DNA from: Actinoallomurus iriomotensis
Lineage (GTDB): Bacteria; Actinomycetota; Actinomycetes; Streptosporangiales; Streptosporangiaceae
Assembly (NCBI RefSeq): GCF_030269445.1
Contig: NZ_BSTJ01000005.1
Location: forward strand, 186,001 to 250,000
DNA length: 64,000 bases
Direction of reading: 5' to 3'
The notes beneath the pieces were generated by a model, which was not told the DNA's origin, did no database searches, and saw only the letters and a program-made list of their open reading frames with translations. Below are positions 1-7,887 of this stretch, piece after piece. The translations under genes and the position numbers were made by a program. Positions within the stretch are counted from its first letter, which is position 1; the number at the start of each line of letters is the position of its first letter.

Positions 1-343
1 CGGTTACCGGCCCGACATCGCGCTGGTCAACTTCTACGACGCCGAGGCCCGCATGGGCCAGCACCAGGACAAGGACGAACGCAGCCTCGCGCCGGTCGTC
101 TCGCTCAGCATCGGCGACACGTGCGTGTTCCGTTTCGGCAACACCCGCGACCGGGGGCGGCCCTGGAGCGACGTCCAGTTGGAGTCCGGTGACCTGTTCG
201 TGTTCGGCGGCGAGTCCCGGCTGGCCTACCACGGCGTGCCCAAGACCCTGCCCGGCACGGCCCCGCCCTTCCTGGGGCTGCGCGGCCGCCTCAACCTGAC
301 CCTGCGCGAGTCGGGCCTGGGCCCGGACGGCGGTGCGGTGTGA
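1..343 (+). CDS. alkB: AlkB-like 2OG-Fe(II) dioxygenase, 5' truncated by window edge
   Basis: Oxidative repair of alkylated DNA/RNA bases (1-methyladenine, 3-methylcytosine) by an iron- and 2-oxoglutarate-dependent dioxygenase. The frame is open from base 2, so only the C-terminal ~113 residues are seen. They carry the AlkB core NFYDAEARMGQHQDKDE, holding the HxD iron ligands, then a beta-strand stretch ending GDLFVFGGESRLAYHGV, where the second iron-binding His lies, and RGRLNLTLRE, where Arg residues bind 2-oxoglutarate. The start lies upstream of the window. The only other alkylation-repair genes here are 28 kb away. Family assignment is firm; substrate is inferred. Confidence 0.9.
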   Translation, partial: GYRPDIALVNFYDAEARMGQHQDKDERSLAPVVSLSIGDTCVFRFGNTRDRGRPWSDVQLESGDLFVFGGESRLAYHGVPKTLPGTAPPFLGLRGRLNLTLRESGLGPDGGAV

Positions 344-446
344 GCGCGCCGTGGTTCGCCGGCCCGCCCCGCCGCGTTGAGGTGGTGTTCAGGATCTTCG
401 TGTTGACTGACCCGGTCACCCGTTGTCGAGCGCAGGGTTCTCCGTT

Positions 447-1607
447 TTGACCACCGTCGCCTCGGTCAGCACCACCCCGCCCGCACGCTCGCGTGCGGCC
501 GTCCGTGACCCCTACTTCGACAACGCCAAGTTCCTCGCGGTCGTGCTCGTGGTGATCGGCCACGCCTGGGAACCGCTGCGGGCCGCGAACGTCGGCGGCC
601 GGGTGCTCGAGGCGGCCCAGACATTCGTCTACGCCTTCCACCTGCCGGTCTTCATCGTCATGTGCGGATACTTCTCCCGCGGGTTCACCGCCGGACGCGA
701 CCGCACGCGCAAGCTCGTCGCCGCGATCGTCGTCCCGTATGTGATCTTCAGCGTGGCGTATCCGCTGTGGGCCGGCCTGCTCGCGGGCAACCACGTCGGC
801 TGGGACCCGCTCGAACCGTACTACCTGACCTGGTTCATGCCCGCGCTGTTGCTGTGGCGGCTGTCGACCCCGCTGTGGCAGCAACTCCGCTACCCCATCA
901 CGGCCGCCCTGGTGATCTCGATGCTCGCGGGCTTCATCACGCTGCCGAGCATGCTCAACGCCGCGCAGGTGCTGTCGTTCCTGCCGTTCTTCGTGGTCGG
1001 GCTCACCCTGCGGCCGCACCACTTCGCGTTCCTGCGGCGCCGTACGATGCGCGTCGCCGGTGCGGTGCTGCTGGTGCTCGGCGGGGTGGCCGCCTACGCC
1101 GCGGCGCTGACCGTGGACCCCGAATGGGTGCACTGGCGGCGCAGCTTCGGCCAGCTCGGCGTCGGCGCGCCCGCGGGCGTGGGGTTCCGGCTGCTCGCGC
1201 TGGCCTCGGCGGTCGCGCTGACGGTGGGTTTTCTCGCCGTCGTGCCGGGCCGCCGCACGTGGTTCACCCGCTTCGGGTCCGCCAGCATGTACGTCTACCT
1301 GCTGCACGGCTTCGTCACCCTGTTCCTGTCCTACCAGGGCTGGTACTACCGGGTCTCCGGAGCGGAGCTCGTGCTGGTGACCGTCGGCTGCGGGGCCCTG
1401 GCCGTGGCGCTGGCCAGCGGCACCGTACGCGGGGTGTTCCGGTGGGCGGTCGAGCCCCGGCTGGACTGGCTCTTCCATCCCCGCGTGCCCGCACCGGCCG
1501 GAGCCGTACGGCGGCCGGCCGGCACGGACCACGCCGGCCCCGCCAGGTCGCGGGACCGGGCGCAGGCCCTGCCGCCGGAACGACAGGGCGGCGCATCACC
1601 TCGGTGA
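447..1607 (+). CDS. Acyltransferase 3 family integral membrane protein
   Basis: A multi-pass membrane acyltransferase of the AT3 (fucose 4-O-acetylase-like) family, which moves acyl groups onto sugars or other surface molecules. After a short polar N-terminus comes RDPYFDNAKFLAVVLVVIGHAWEP, the usual first helix with its conserved His, then about ten hydrophobic helices and a basic, proline-rich C-terminal tail. The chosen TTG has AGGG nine bases upstream; a TTG at 423 in the same frame is possible but has no ribosome site. It stands alone between alkB and the convergent NERD gene. The acceptor cannot be told from sequence. Confidence 0.75.
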   Translation: MTTVASVSTTPPARSRAAVRDPYFDNAKFLAVVLVVIGHAWEPLRAANVGGRVLEAAQTFVYAFHLPVFIVMCGYFSRGFTAGRDRTRKLVAAIVVPYVIFSVAYPLWAGLLAGNHVGWDPLEPYYLTWFMPALLLWRLSTPLWQQLRYPITAALVISMLAGFITLPSMLNAAQVLSFLPFFVVGLTLRPHHFAFLRRRTMRVAGAVLLVLGGVAAYAAALTVDPEWVHWRRSFGQLGVGAPAGVGFRLLALASAVALTVGFLAVVPGRRTWFTRFGSASMYVYLLHGFVTLFLSYQGWYYRVSGAELVLVTVGCGALAVALASGTVRGVFRWAVEPRLDWLFHPRVPAPAGAVRRPAGTDHAGPARSRDRAQALPPERQGGASPR

Positions 1608-1643
1608 CCGGCCCCGGATCGGCCACCGCGGGACGTACGGGCG

Positions 1644-2399
1644 TCAGCGTACGAACAGGGCCTGCCGGCTGATCGGCAGCGTGCTCGCGGCCTCGTAGAT
1701 CTCGGTGATCTGCTCGGGGGTGTAGCGGACGCGCCGGTTCCGCAGCCATCGAGGCAGGCGGTGCGCGCGCAGCAACGTGACGCCCTCGGCGCTGACCAGG
1801 CCGCGCTGCAGATCGCCGCCGTAGACGACCTTCACCGGCTCGACGGGAACCTCGCGGCCGAGCCGTTCGCGCAGCATTTCGGCCGCCTCCTCGGCGGTTT
1901 CGCGCAATTCCGTGGCGACCTTGGCTCCGGACCGCTCATCGATATACAGCTTCCCGCGGTATTCGGCCAATTGCGTGTCCGGCGGCACCGCCTCGTTCTG
2001 GATGAGCATGACGCCGGTGCCGCCGACGACCAGATGGTCGATCTGCCCGCGACCGGGGATGTTCCGGCCGTGCAGCACGTGGAAGCCACGCCATTCGACG
2101 AGCGTCCGCAGGATCCGTGCCGTGCGGCGCTCGCCGCGCATCCCCTTGCGCCACACGCTGGAGGACGCGCGTTCCCGCCAGTGCCACAAGGTGTCCGCGG
2201 CCGCGACCACGAGCGCGGCCAGCAGTCCCCAGGGCAGGGAGAACAGCCAGGTGCCGACAATGAGGCCCGCGGCGGCCATGCCACCGCGGATCTGCAGGCG
2301 CCGGCGCCGGCCCTGCGCCCACAACTGCTCGTTGATGGACTGTGGTGACCCGCCGACCCACGCGGGGTTGTCCGGAACATAGATCGACCTGCCGAACAT
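1644..2399 (-). CDS. Membrane-anchored NERD-domain protein, catalytic residues apparently lost
   Basis: A 251-residue protein: polar N-terminus, two adjacent hydrophobic stretches (about residues 38-70), then a nuclease-related domain (about 84-190) starting GERRTARIL and containing GRGQIDHLVVGGTGVMLIQNE. In active NERD domains this last strand ends in ExK (for example VIETK); here the site reads IQNEA, so the acidic residue and the lysine are both changed. The IDH aspartate remains. I infer a structural or nucleic-acid-binding role rather than cleavage. The C-terminal 60 residues are basic. ATG start; the upstream region holds the dyad at 2492-2508. Confidence 0.7.
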   Translation of the reverse strand: MFGRSIYVPDNPAWVGGSPQSINEQLWAQGRRRRLQIRGGMAAAGLIVGTWLFSLPWGLLAALVVAAADTLWHWRERASSSVWRKGMRGERRTARILRTLVEWRGFHVLHGRNIPGRGQIDHLVVGGTGVMLIQNEAVPPDTQLAEYRGKLYIDERSGAKVATELRETAEEAAEMLRERLGREVPVEPVKVVYGGDLQRGLVSAEGVTLLRAHRLPRWLRNRRVRYTPEQITEIYEAASTLPISRQALFVR

Positions 2400-2767
2400 T
2401 TTTGCCGCCCCTTTCCGCGATGCATGCCTATTGTTACTTGCCTCGCGGTGAGGCGCACGAGCGGGTAAGCCATTTGACGCAGCCGAGCAATATTACAGAA
2501 TGTGTAATGCCAGTGTTGATAAAAGTTGCAGCGCAAGCGCCGGTGGCTACGAGCGCGGGTCTCCTGCGGCGGGGACGTCCGTGTGGTCGAGGGCCTGAAC
2601 CGGTCGGAGCCGAGGACCCGTCAGGGGCGCTCCGCGAACGTGACGTCCCGCCGGACCAGGGAGGTTGGCGGCCGAGGGCATGAGTTGGCAGGCTACCGGT
2701 GGCCGGGCGCCGCGCTTGTTGCCGAAGGTCGCCGCGCAGCACCCGGGCGGAGGACGGAGGCGGACCC
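2400..2767. other. Intergenic region between divergent genes
   Basis: No convincing gene. It separates the leftward NERD gene from the rightward SnoaL-hotdog fusion. It contains a locally AT-rich promoter zone (about 2470-2530) with the dyad described separately; the rest is GC-rich without recognisable signals apart from the ribosome site GGAGG just before 2768. Confidence 0.5.
2492..2508. promoter_or_regulatory. Inverted repeat ATTACA-N5-TGTAAT, operator candidate
   Basis: A perfect 6-bp-arm dyad in an AT-rich stretch. On the + strand it overlaps the -10 position of a possible promoter (TTGACG at 2474-2479, 18-base spacer, GAATGT), as expected for a repressor site. No regulator gene is adjacent. 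Confidence 0.4.
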
Positions 2768-3760
2768 GTGGGCGAAAGTGAGGCGGCGGCGCTGCTGGCG
2801 CGGTTGCACGCGGCGCAGAACGACTTCTACGGCGGTGGCGGGGACGCCGCGCTACGCGAGGTGCTCAGTCCGGAGATCTCCTGGCACGTGCCCGGCGACA
2901 ACGCGATCGCCGGGCACTACGAGGGCATCGAGGCCGTGCTCGCCTACTTCGCCGGACGTCGTGACCTCGCCGGGCGCACCTTCCGGATGCGCCCCCGTGA
3001 CCTGCTCACCGGCCACGGGGCGTGGGTGGCCTCGCTCACCGACGGCGAGGCGGTGCTCGGCGGGCGGCAGGTCGCCTGGTCGACGGTCGGGCTGTACCGG
3101 CTGAGCGGCGGCAGGGTCGCCGAGTGCCGGCTGCTGCCGCTCGACCCGGAGACGTTCGACGCGGTATGGGCGGACCCGGCCGAACGCCGGGCGGACGTAC
3201 CGGCCACACTCGTCGGCGCCGAGGCGGCCCCGGCAACCAGCGCGATGAGTCGCGCGACGCCGTCCGCCGGGTACGACGGAGCCTCCCCGACCGGCACGCC
3301 GGGCGACGCCACGGCGGCCGGATCCGGCCGTACCCCGTCATCTCCGGAGACCGGGTCACGCGCGTCGAGCGTCTCGGCGTTCCGCGTGCGGCCGCGGCAC
3401 TGTGACGCGCAGGGCATGGTGTACGCCGGTCGGTACCACGAGTTCTTCGAGGACGCCTTCCTCGACTGGCTGGACGAGCACGCCGGCGGTTACGCGCGCC
3501 TGCGGGCCGAGGGCGTCGACATGGTGATCGTCTCCAGCGCCTGCGACCATCGCCGTCCCGCCCGCCTGGGCGAACCGCTGACCGTCGAGGCCAGGCCCGA
3601 ACGGACCGGCCGTACGTCGCTGACCATGGCGTTCACCGTACGCGGCCCCGGCGGGCCGGTCGCGGAGGGACGCATCACCTACGTCGCGGTCGGGTCCGGA
3701 GGCGTGAAGACCGGGCTGCCCGGAGCGCTGGCCTCACGCACCGAGGATCGGGGGAGATGA
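2768..3760 (+). CDS. SnoaL/NTF2-like domain fused to hotdog thioesterase domain
   Basis: A 330-residue two-domain protein. Residues about 5-125 form a SnoaL/NTF2-like fold (LLARLHAAQNDFYGGGG...ISWHVPGDNAIAGHYEG...YRLSGGRVAECRLLP). A Ser/Thr/Gly/Ala-rich linker follows (about 140-200), then a YbgC/4-hydroxybenzoyl-CoA thioesterase-like hotdog domain (about 205-315) with RPRHCDAQGMVYAGRYHEFFED, where the Asp is the usual catalytic residue. The GTG start has GGAGG eight bases upstream; earlier in-frame starts lack a ribosome site. Thioester hydrolysis is likely for the second half; the first half probably binds a small ligand. Convergent with the next gene. Confidence 0.75.
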   Translation: MGESEAAALLARLHAAQNDFYGGGGDAALREVLSPEISWHVPGDNAIAGHYEGIEAVLAYFAGRRDLAGRTFRMRPRDLLTGHGAWVASLTDGEAVLGGRQVAWSTVGLYRLSGGRVAECRLLPLDPETFDAVWADPAERRADVPATLVGAEAAPATSAMSRATPSAGYDGASPTGTPGDATAAGSGRTPSSPETGSRASSVSAFRVRPRHCDAQGMVYAGRYHEFFEDAFLDWLDEHAGGYARLRAEGVDMVIVSSACDHRRPARLGEPLTVEARPERTGRTSLTMAFTVRGPGGPVAEGRITYVAVGSGGVKTGLPGALASRTEDRGR

Positions 3761-3875
3761 GCACCCGCTGCGGGCCCAGGCCTATGTTGTCGCGCTGAAC
3801 GGCCCGCACCCGCGGGTGCTCCAAAGCCGCCAGCCAATCGGGCGAACAGGCGCGCCCGCAGCGGAAGCTCGGTGT

Positions 3876-3898
3876 GCGGCCGCCCGGCGGGCGGCCGC
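3876..3898. terminator. GC-rich hairpin between convergent genes
   Basis: Two perfect 11-base arms around a single G, with no T-tract. It sits between the stops of the convergent SnoaL-hotdog and hydrolase genes, where a shared terminator is expected. Confidence 0.45.
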
Positions 3899-3947
3899 GC
3901 GTACACCACACCTTCATCGTTACCCGCCGGCCGCGGGAAACGCAAAG

Positions 3948-4730
3948 CTATGCGGCCGCGCTTCCCTCCAGCAGGACCTTGGTCACCTGGTCCGGGTCGT
4001 CGCCCATCGGCACGTGCCCGCAGCCGCGCAGCCACACGAACCGCACGTGCGGCAGGTTCTGCTGTGCCCGTACGGCCTGGCCGCTGCGCAGGAGCCGGTC
4101 GCGGGTGCCCCAGGCGATCGTCGCCGGGACGTCGCGCAACGCGCCCTGGAACCGGGCGCCCCGGCCGGCCCGCAGAGTCGGCACGAAGCCGACGGCGCCG
4201 TGCAGCGCGGCCGCGTCGGCGATCAGCGTTTCGACGTCGATCAGGTCCGGCCGGCCGTAGATCATGCCGAACATCAGGTTGCGGAGCCGTGGCGAGCGGG
4301 CCAGCCGGCGCATGAGCGGCTCTGGCACGCCGGCGCCGAGGCGGCAGGCCCGCAGCACGGTCGCGACGTACCGCAGTTCCATCGGTGTGAAGAAGCCCGC
4401 CGGGGACAGCGCGGTGACCGACCGGGCCAGGCCGCGGTCGGCGGCCTCGAGCGCGAACAGGCCGCCGAGGGAGTTGCCGGCCAGGTGCGGGCGGTCCAGG
4501 CCGAGCTTGTCGATGAACTCGCCGAGCACCGTGACCATCGTGTCCAGGCCGTACGGCATCTCGGGCGGCAGGGGAGGGGAGGCGCCGAAACCGGGCAGGT
4601 CCACGGCGATGACCTCGCGTTCTTTGGCGAGGCGGTCCATGACCGGCTCCCACGCCTGCCAGCGGTGGCCGATCCCGTGCATGAGGAGCAGCGGCGGGCC
4701 GTCACCCCGCCGCTCGAAGACGATGTCCAC
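3948..4730 (-). CDS. Alpha/beta hydrolase
   Basis: A 260-residue single-domain alpha/beta hydrolase. The oxyanion region is LLLMHGIGH, the nucleophile elbow GNSLGG (Ser87), the acid lies in WGTRDRLL and the catalytic His in GCGHVPMGD, in the standard order, so an active serine esterase, lipase or C-C hydrolase is expected; the substrate is unknown. The GTG start is preceded on its own strand by TAGTCT six bases upstream and no ribosome site, the arrangement of a leaderless transcript. It is divergent from the epimerase-sigma operon. Confidence 0.85.
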   Translation of the reverse strand: MDIVFERRGDGPPLLLMHGIGHRWQAWEPVMDRLAKEREVIAVDLPGFGASPPLPPEMPYGLDTMVTVLGEFIDKLGLDRPHLAGNSLGGLFALEAADRGLARSVTALSPAGFFTPMELRYVATVLRACRLGAGVPEPLMRRLARSPRLRNLMFGMIYGRPDLIDVETLIADAAALHGAVGFVPTLRAGRGARFQGALRDVPATIAWGTRDRLLRSGQAVRAQQNLPHVRFVWLRGCGHVPMGDDPDQVTKVLLEGSAAA

Positions 4731-5115
4731 GCGCCGAGACTAGACCTGAGTTACCGCTCAGTCACCGTGACCGCTGTCACCATCTATGCCCCGGAAAGTC
4801 AGGGTCATCGGTTCCGGGACTGGTGGGCCGCGCGGCCGGCCTCGATGTGCGAGACGTGCTCGATGGCCCAGCCGGCGCGTACTCGACCCGTGGCGGCACC
4901 TCGGCGTACACCGTCCGGGAGACCAGGCCGTCGCCTTCGAGGTTCCGCGGCGTTCCGCTCAACATCGTCCTTCTGGTCGCGGCCGCGGCGGCCGTCTGGC
5001 TCGGCACCGTCTGGTTCCGAACGGCCGACGATCTTCGCTGCCCATGTCACAGGTCGGCGGGGCTGTCTCGTCTCGGGTCACAGAGACAGACTTCTGCGTC
5101 GGGAAGGTGACGATC
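4731..5115. other. Intergenic region with divergent promoters
   Basis: No gene supported. The left end holds the leaderless -10 of the hydrolase gene (4737-4742) and small dyads (CTGAG/CTCAG at 4746-4761; GTCAC-C-GTGAC at 4761-4771). The right end holds the ECF41-type promoter. A hydrophobic open stretch around 4960-5020 has no start signal or recognisable family. Confidence 0.5.
5045..5072 (+). promoter_or_regulatory. ECF41-type promoter of the epimerase-sigma operon
   Basis: TGTCACA (5045-5051), 17 bases, CGTC (5069-5072). These match the -35 and -10 elements known for ECF41 sigma factors, which usually control the partner gene next to them. The start codon lies 43 bases after the -10, leaving a leader of about 35 bases with the ribosome site GGGAAGG. 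I infer autoregulation by the sigma factor at 6045. Confidence 0.75.
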
Positions 5116-6048
5116 ATGCGGGTTTTCGTGGCGGGTGGGACCGGGGTTCTGGGGCGGAGGTTGGTGCCCCAGCTGGTGGCTCGTGGCCACCAGGTGACGG
5201 CCACGACGACGAGCGCGGCCAAACTGGACCTGCTGGTACGGCTGGGCGCGGACGGGGTCGTGATGGACGGGCTGGACGCGGCCTCGGTCGGCGAGGCGGT
5301 GGCCGGGGCCCGGCCGGAGGCGATCGTGCACCAGATGACCGCGATCTCCATGACGCACGCGGGCAAGCCCGACATCAAGCACCCGGATCGGTGGTTCGCC
5401 GCCACCAACCGGCTGCGGACCGAGGGGACCGACCACCTGCTGGCCGCGGCCCAGGCGACGGGCGTGTCGCACTTCGTCGCGCAGGGCTACGCGAGCTGGA
5501 ACGGGATCCGCGAGGGCGGATGGGTGAAGACCGAGGAGGACCCGCTGGACCTGCTGGAGGGTACGGCGGCGCAGGTGGGCATGGAGGCGATACGCCACGT
5601 GGAGGACTCCGTCCTCAAGGCCGGCGGCGCGGTCCTGCGGTACGGCGCCTTCTACGGACCGGGCGCCATCGACGACCAGGTCGAGCTGGTGCGCAAGCGG
5701 CAGTACCCGCTCGTCGGGCGCGCCGGCGGCTACAGCTCGTGGGTGCATCTCGACGACGCGGCGAGCGCCACCGTCCTGGCCGTGGAGCAGAAGGTGCGAG
5801 GCGTGTTCAACATCGTCGACGACGAACCGGCCCCGGCGAGTGAGTGGCTGCCCCACCTGGCCGCGTGCGCGGGCGCCAAACCGCCGAGACGGATCCCCAC
5901 GTGGCTGGCCCGGCTGCTGGCCGGAGAGCAGGCGGTGGTGATGATGACGCAGGGGCGGGCCTTCTCCAACGCCAAGGCCAGGGCCGAGCTCGGCTGGGAG
6001 CCGCGGTACCCGTCGTGGCGGCAGGGTTTCAAGGAGGAGCTGGCGTGA
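5116..6048 (+). CDS. NAD(P)-dependent epimerase/atypical short-chain reductase
   Basis: A 310-residue extended-SDR protein with the N-terminal nucleotide-binding motif MRVFVAGGTGVLG. Later landmarks are LRYGAFYGPG, WVHLDDAA and FNIVDDEPAP, seen in NAD-dependent epimerases and dehydratases. The ATG has GGGAAGG eight bases upstream; longer open frame to the left has no start signal. The last base triplet overlaps the GTG of the ECF41 sigma gene (GTGA), so the two are translationally coupled. ECF41 factors are typically linked to carboxymuconolactone decarboxylases, oxidoreductases or epimerases, and this is the epimerase version. Its substrate is not known. Confidence 0.85.
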   Translation: MRVFVAGGTGVLGRRLVPQLVARGHQVTATTTSAAKLDLLVRLGADGVVMDGLDAASVGEAVAGARPEAIVHQMTAISMTHAGKPDIKHPDRWFAATNRLRTEGTDHLLAAAQATGVSHFVAQGYASWNGIREGGWVKTEEDPLDLLEGTAAQVGMEAIRHVEDSVLKAGGAVLRYGAFYGPGAIDDQVELVRKRQYPLVGRAGGYSSWVHLDDAASATVLAVEQKVRGVFNIVDDEPAPASEWLPHLAACAGAKPPRRIPTWLARLLAGEQAVVMMTQGRAFSNAKARAELGWEPRYPSWRQGFKEELA

Positions 6049-6992
6049 CCCGGGAGGAGGAGTTCGAAGACCTGCGGCCGCTGCTGTTCTCGATCGCCTA
6101 CCGGATCCTGGGCAGTGTGAGCGAGGCCGAGGACGCGGTCCAGGAGGCCTGGCTGCGCCACGAGGCCGCCGCCGCCCGGCCGGCCTCGACCAAGGCGTAC
6201 CTGTCCGCCGTGGTGACCCGGATCTCGATCGATGTGCTGCGTTCGGCGCGCCTCCGGCGGGAGGAGTACCCCGGGCCGTGGTTCCCCGAGCCGCTGCTGA
6301 GCGACCCCTACGAGGACCCGGCGCGGTCGGCGGAGCTGGCCGACTCGCTGTCGATGGCGGCCCTGTTGTTGCTGGAGCGGCTCAGCCCGCTCGAACGCGC
6401 CGTCTTCGTGCTGCGGGAGGTGTTCGGGTTCGGGTTCCCCGAGATCGCCTCCGCCGTGGGGCGTTCGGAGGCCGCCTGCCGCCAGCTGGCGGTACGGGCC
6501 CGTCGTCATATGGACGAGGGCCGGCCCCGGTTCCAGGCCGACCGGATCGAGCGGGAGAGGCTCGCCGGGCGATTCCTCGACGCCTTCCGGGACGGTGACG
6601 TCGATGCGCTGCGGGAGCTGCTGGCCGCCGACGTCCACCTGGTCAGCGACAGTGGCGGCAAGGCGCCGCAGTGGGGCAGAGGCATCCTCGGCGCGGACAA
6701 CGTCGCCCGGGTGCTCGCCACGCTCCTGCCGCCGTTCGTCCGCATCGGCGGCGTCGTCGAGCCGCACGAGGTGAACGGCCAGCCGGGCGCGATCTTCCGC
6801 GACCGCGACGGCCGGGTCATCAACACCTGGACCCTCGACATCCTCGACGGCCAGGTCCAGACGATCCGCACCGTGGTCAACCCCGACAAGCTCGGCCACG
6901 TGGGTCCCGTCGCGGACGCCTGGGCGATCGTCCACGACGCCTACCATGCGCGCCGCACCACGGACCGGCCGGAAGAACCACCCGCGCCCTGA
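6045..6992 (+). CDS. ECF41-family RNA polymerase sigma factor with SnoaL-like C-terminal domain
   Basis: A 315-residue extracytoplasmic-function sigma factor. Region 2 (about 5-75) has LLFSIAYRILGSVSEAEDAV and region 4 (about 105-165) has PLERAVFVLREVFGFGFPEIA. The linker carries PWFPEPLL, the counterpart of the WLPEP motif of ECF41. The C-terminal NTF2/SnoaL-like extension (about 180-295) has SDSGGKA and VVNPDKL, matching conserved family positions. In ECF41 this extension replaces an anti-sigma factor and tunes activity. GTG start overlaps the epimerase stop; AAGGAGG lies seven bases upstream. The promoter at 5045-5072 suggests self-control. Confidence 0.9.
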   Translation: MTREEEFEDLRPLLFSIAYRILGSVSEAEDAVQEAWLRHEAAAARPASTKAYLSAVVTRISIDVLRSARLRREEYPGPWFPEPLLSDPYEDPARSAELADSLSMAALLLLERLSPLERAVFVLREVFGFGFPEIASAVGRSEAACRQLAVRARRHMDEGRPRFQADRIERERLAGRFLDAFRDGDVDALRELLAADVHLVSDSGGKAPQWGRGILGADNVARVLATLLPPFVRIGGVVEPHEVNGQPGAIFRDRDGRVINTWTLDILDGQVQTIRTVVNPDKLGHVGPVADAWAIVHDAYHARRTTDRPEEPPAP

Positions 6993-7126
6993 GCAGGGGG
7001 CGGCCAAGGCCGGACAGAAAGTACGACGCACGGTGGCGGACGGCCCGGATGGCGTGCGCACACCGCTCATCAACGTGATCACCGCAGTCGGGCGGTTCCA
7101 CCGCGACCTGCGGAACGAGCTCACCG

Positions 7127-7154
7127 CCGTAGGGTCGTAGATCCGGCCCTACGG
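7127..7154. terminator. Hairpin between convergent sigma and TetR genes
   Basis: CCGTAGGG and CCCTACGG arms separated by 12 bases, in the 170-base gap between convergent stops. No T-tract; typical of GC-rich actinobacterial terminators. The rest of the gap shows nothing else. Confidence 0.4.
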
Positions 7155-7164
7155 ACCGTAGGCA

Positions 7165-7779
7165 TCACGACAGGGGAGTGAGTGCGTCCTCCAACGCCGC
7201 CCGCGCGCCGCGCAGGGCGAGACGGAGCTGGTCCGGTGTACGGCGGACCTGGGCGAGCAGGAGGCCGCCCTGGATCGCGGCCATCGTGAGGTCGGCCAGT
7301 TCCGTCACGTCCACGTCCGGGCGTAGCTCGCCCGACTCCTGCATCCGGCGCAGGCCCGCGATGAGGGGAGCCTCCCAGCGCGCGAAGGCGTCCACGAACG
7401 CCTGTCGGGTGAGGTCGTCCCGACCGCTGAGCTGGCTGGCCAACGATCCGATCGCGCAGCCGCCCACCGCGTCCTGCCGTGTCCCGTTGGCCACGATCGC
7501 GTCGAACCAGCGGTCGATGCCGGCCGGCGAGTCGACCTCCAGGAGCAGCGGTTCCTGCGCGGCCAACACCGTGTCCACAGTGGAGTGAACCACAGAGCGG
7601 ATGAGATCGTCCCGGTCGTCGAAGTAGTGGTAGAGCTGGCTGCGGCCGACCCCTGCGGCGCGTTCAACATCGTCCAGCGTCACCGCCGCGACGCCGCGCC
7701 GCTGGATGAGGTCTGCCGCCGATTCGAGGATGCGCGCTCGGGTCGCGCGACCCCGCGCGGTGGTCGGTAGGTGTCCCAC
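7165..7779 (-). CDS. TetR/AcrR family transcriptional repressor
   Basis: A 204-residue TetR regulator: helix-turn-helix in residues about 8-58 (RATRARILESAADLIQRRGVAAVTLDDVERAAGVGRSQLYHYF, here split for reading at the usual GVGRSQLYHYF recognition helix), then an all-helical ligand domain with CAIGSLASQLS. The GTG start has GGAGG upstream. It is divergent from the amidohydrolase gene across about 110 bases that contain three copies of an 18-bp palindrome, so it very probably represses both itself and the amidohydrolase. The inducer is presumably the amidohydrolase substrate or a related compound. Confidence 0.85.
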   Translation of the reverse strand: MGHLPTTARGRATRARILESAADLIQRRGVAAVTLDDVERAAGVGRSQLYHYFDDRDDLIRSVVHSTVDTVLAAQEPLLLEVDSPAGIDRWFDAIVANGTRQDAVGGCAIGSLASQLSGRDDLTRQAFVDAFARWEAPLIAGLRRMQESGELRPDVDVTELADLTMAAIQGGLLLAQVRRTPDQLRLALRGARAALEDALTPLS

Positions 7780-7796
7780 GATCCTCCCTCCCTGCT

Positions 7797-7814
7797 CTGT
7801 ACTTTCCAATACAG
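7797..7814. promoter_or_regulatory. TetR operator copy 1
   Basis: CTGTACTTTCCAATACAG, with inverted CTGTA/TACAG ends. Nearest of three copies to the TetR start. Confidence 0.75.
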
Positions 7815-7819
7815 AGATT

Positions 7820-7837
7820 CTGTACTCGGTGATACAG
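7820..7837. promoter_or_regulatory. TetR operator copy 2
   Basis: CTGTACTCGGTGATACAG, same ends and length as copy 1, starting 23 bases later. Confidence 0.75.
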
Positions 7838-7853
7838 TCTCGCGCGGACCGTT

Positions 7854-7871
7854 CTGTACTGGACGATACAG
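7854..7871. promoter_or_regulatory. TetR operator copy 3
   Basis: CTGTACTGGACGATACAG, 34 bases after copy 2 and just upstream of the ribosome site of the amidohydrolase. Confidence 0.75.
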
Positions 7872-7887
7872 TCCGCGAGGAGGAGTT

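Noticed and set aside
4823-5110. Small frame with a hydrophobic stretch
   Set aside because: No ribosome site, and the ECF41 promoter lies inside it; no family recognised.
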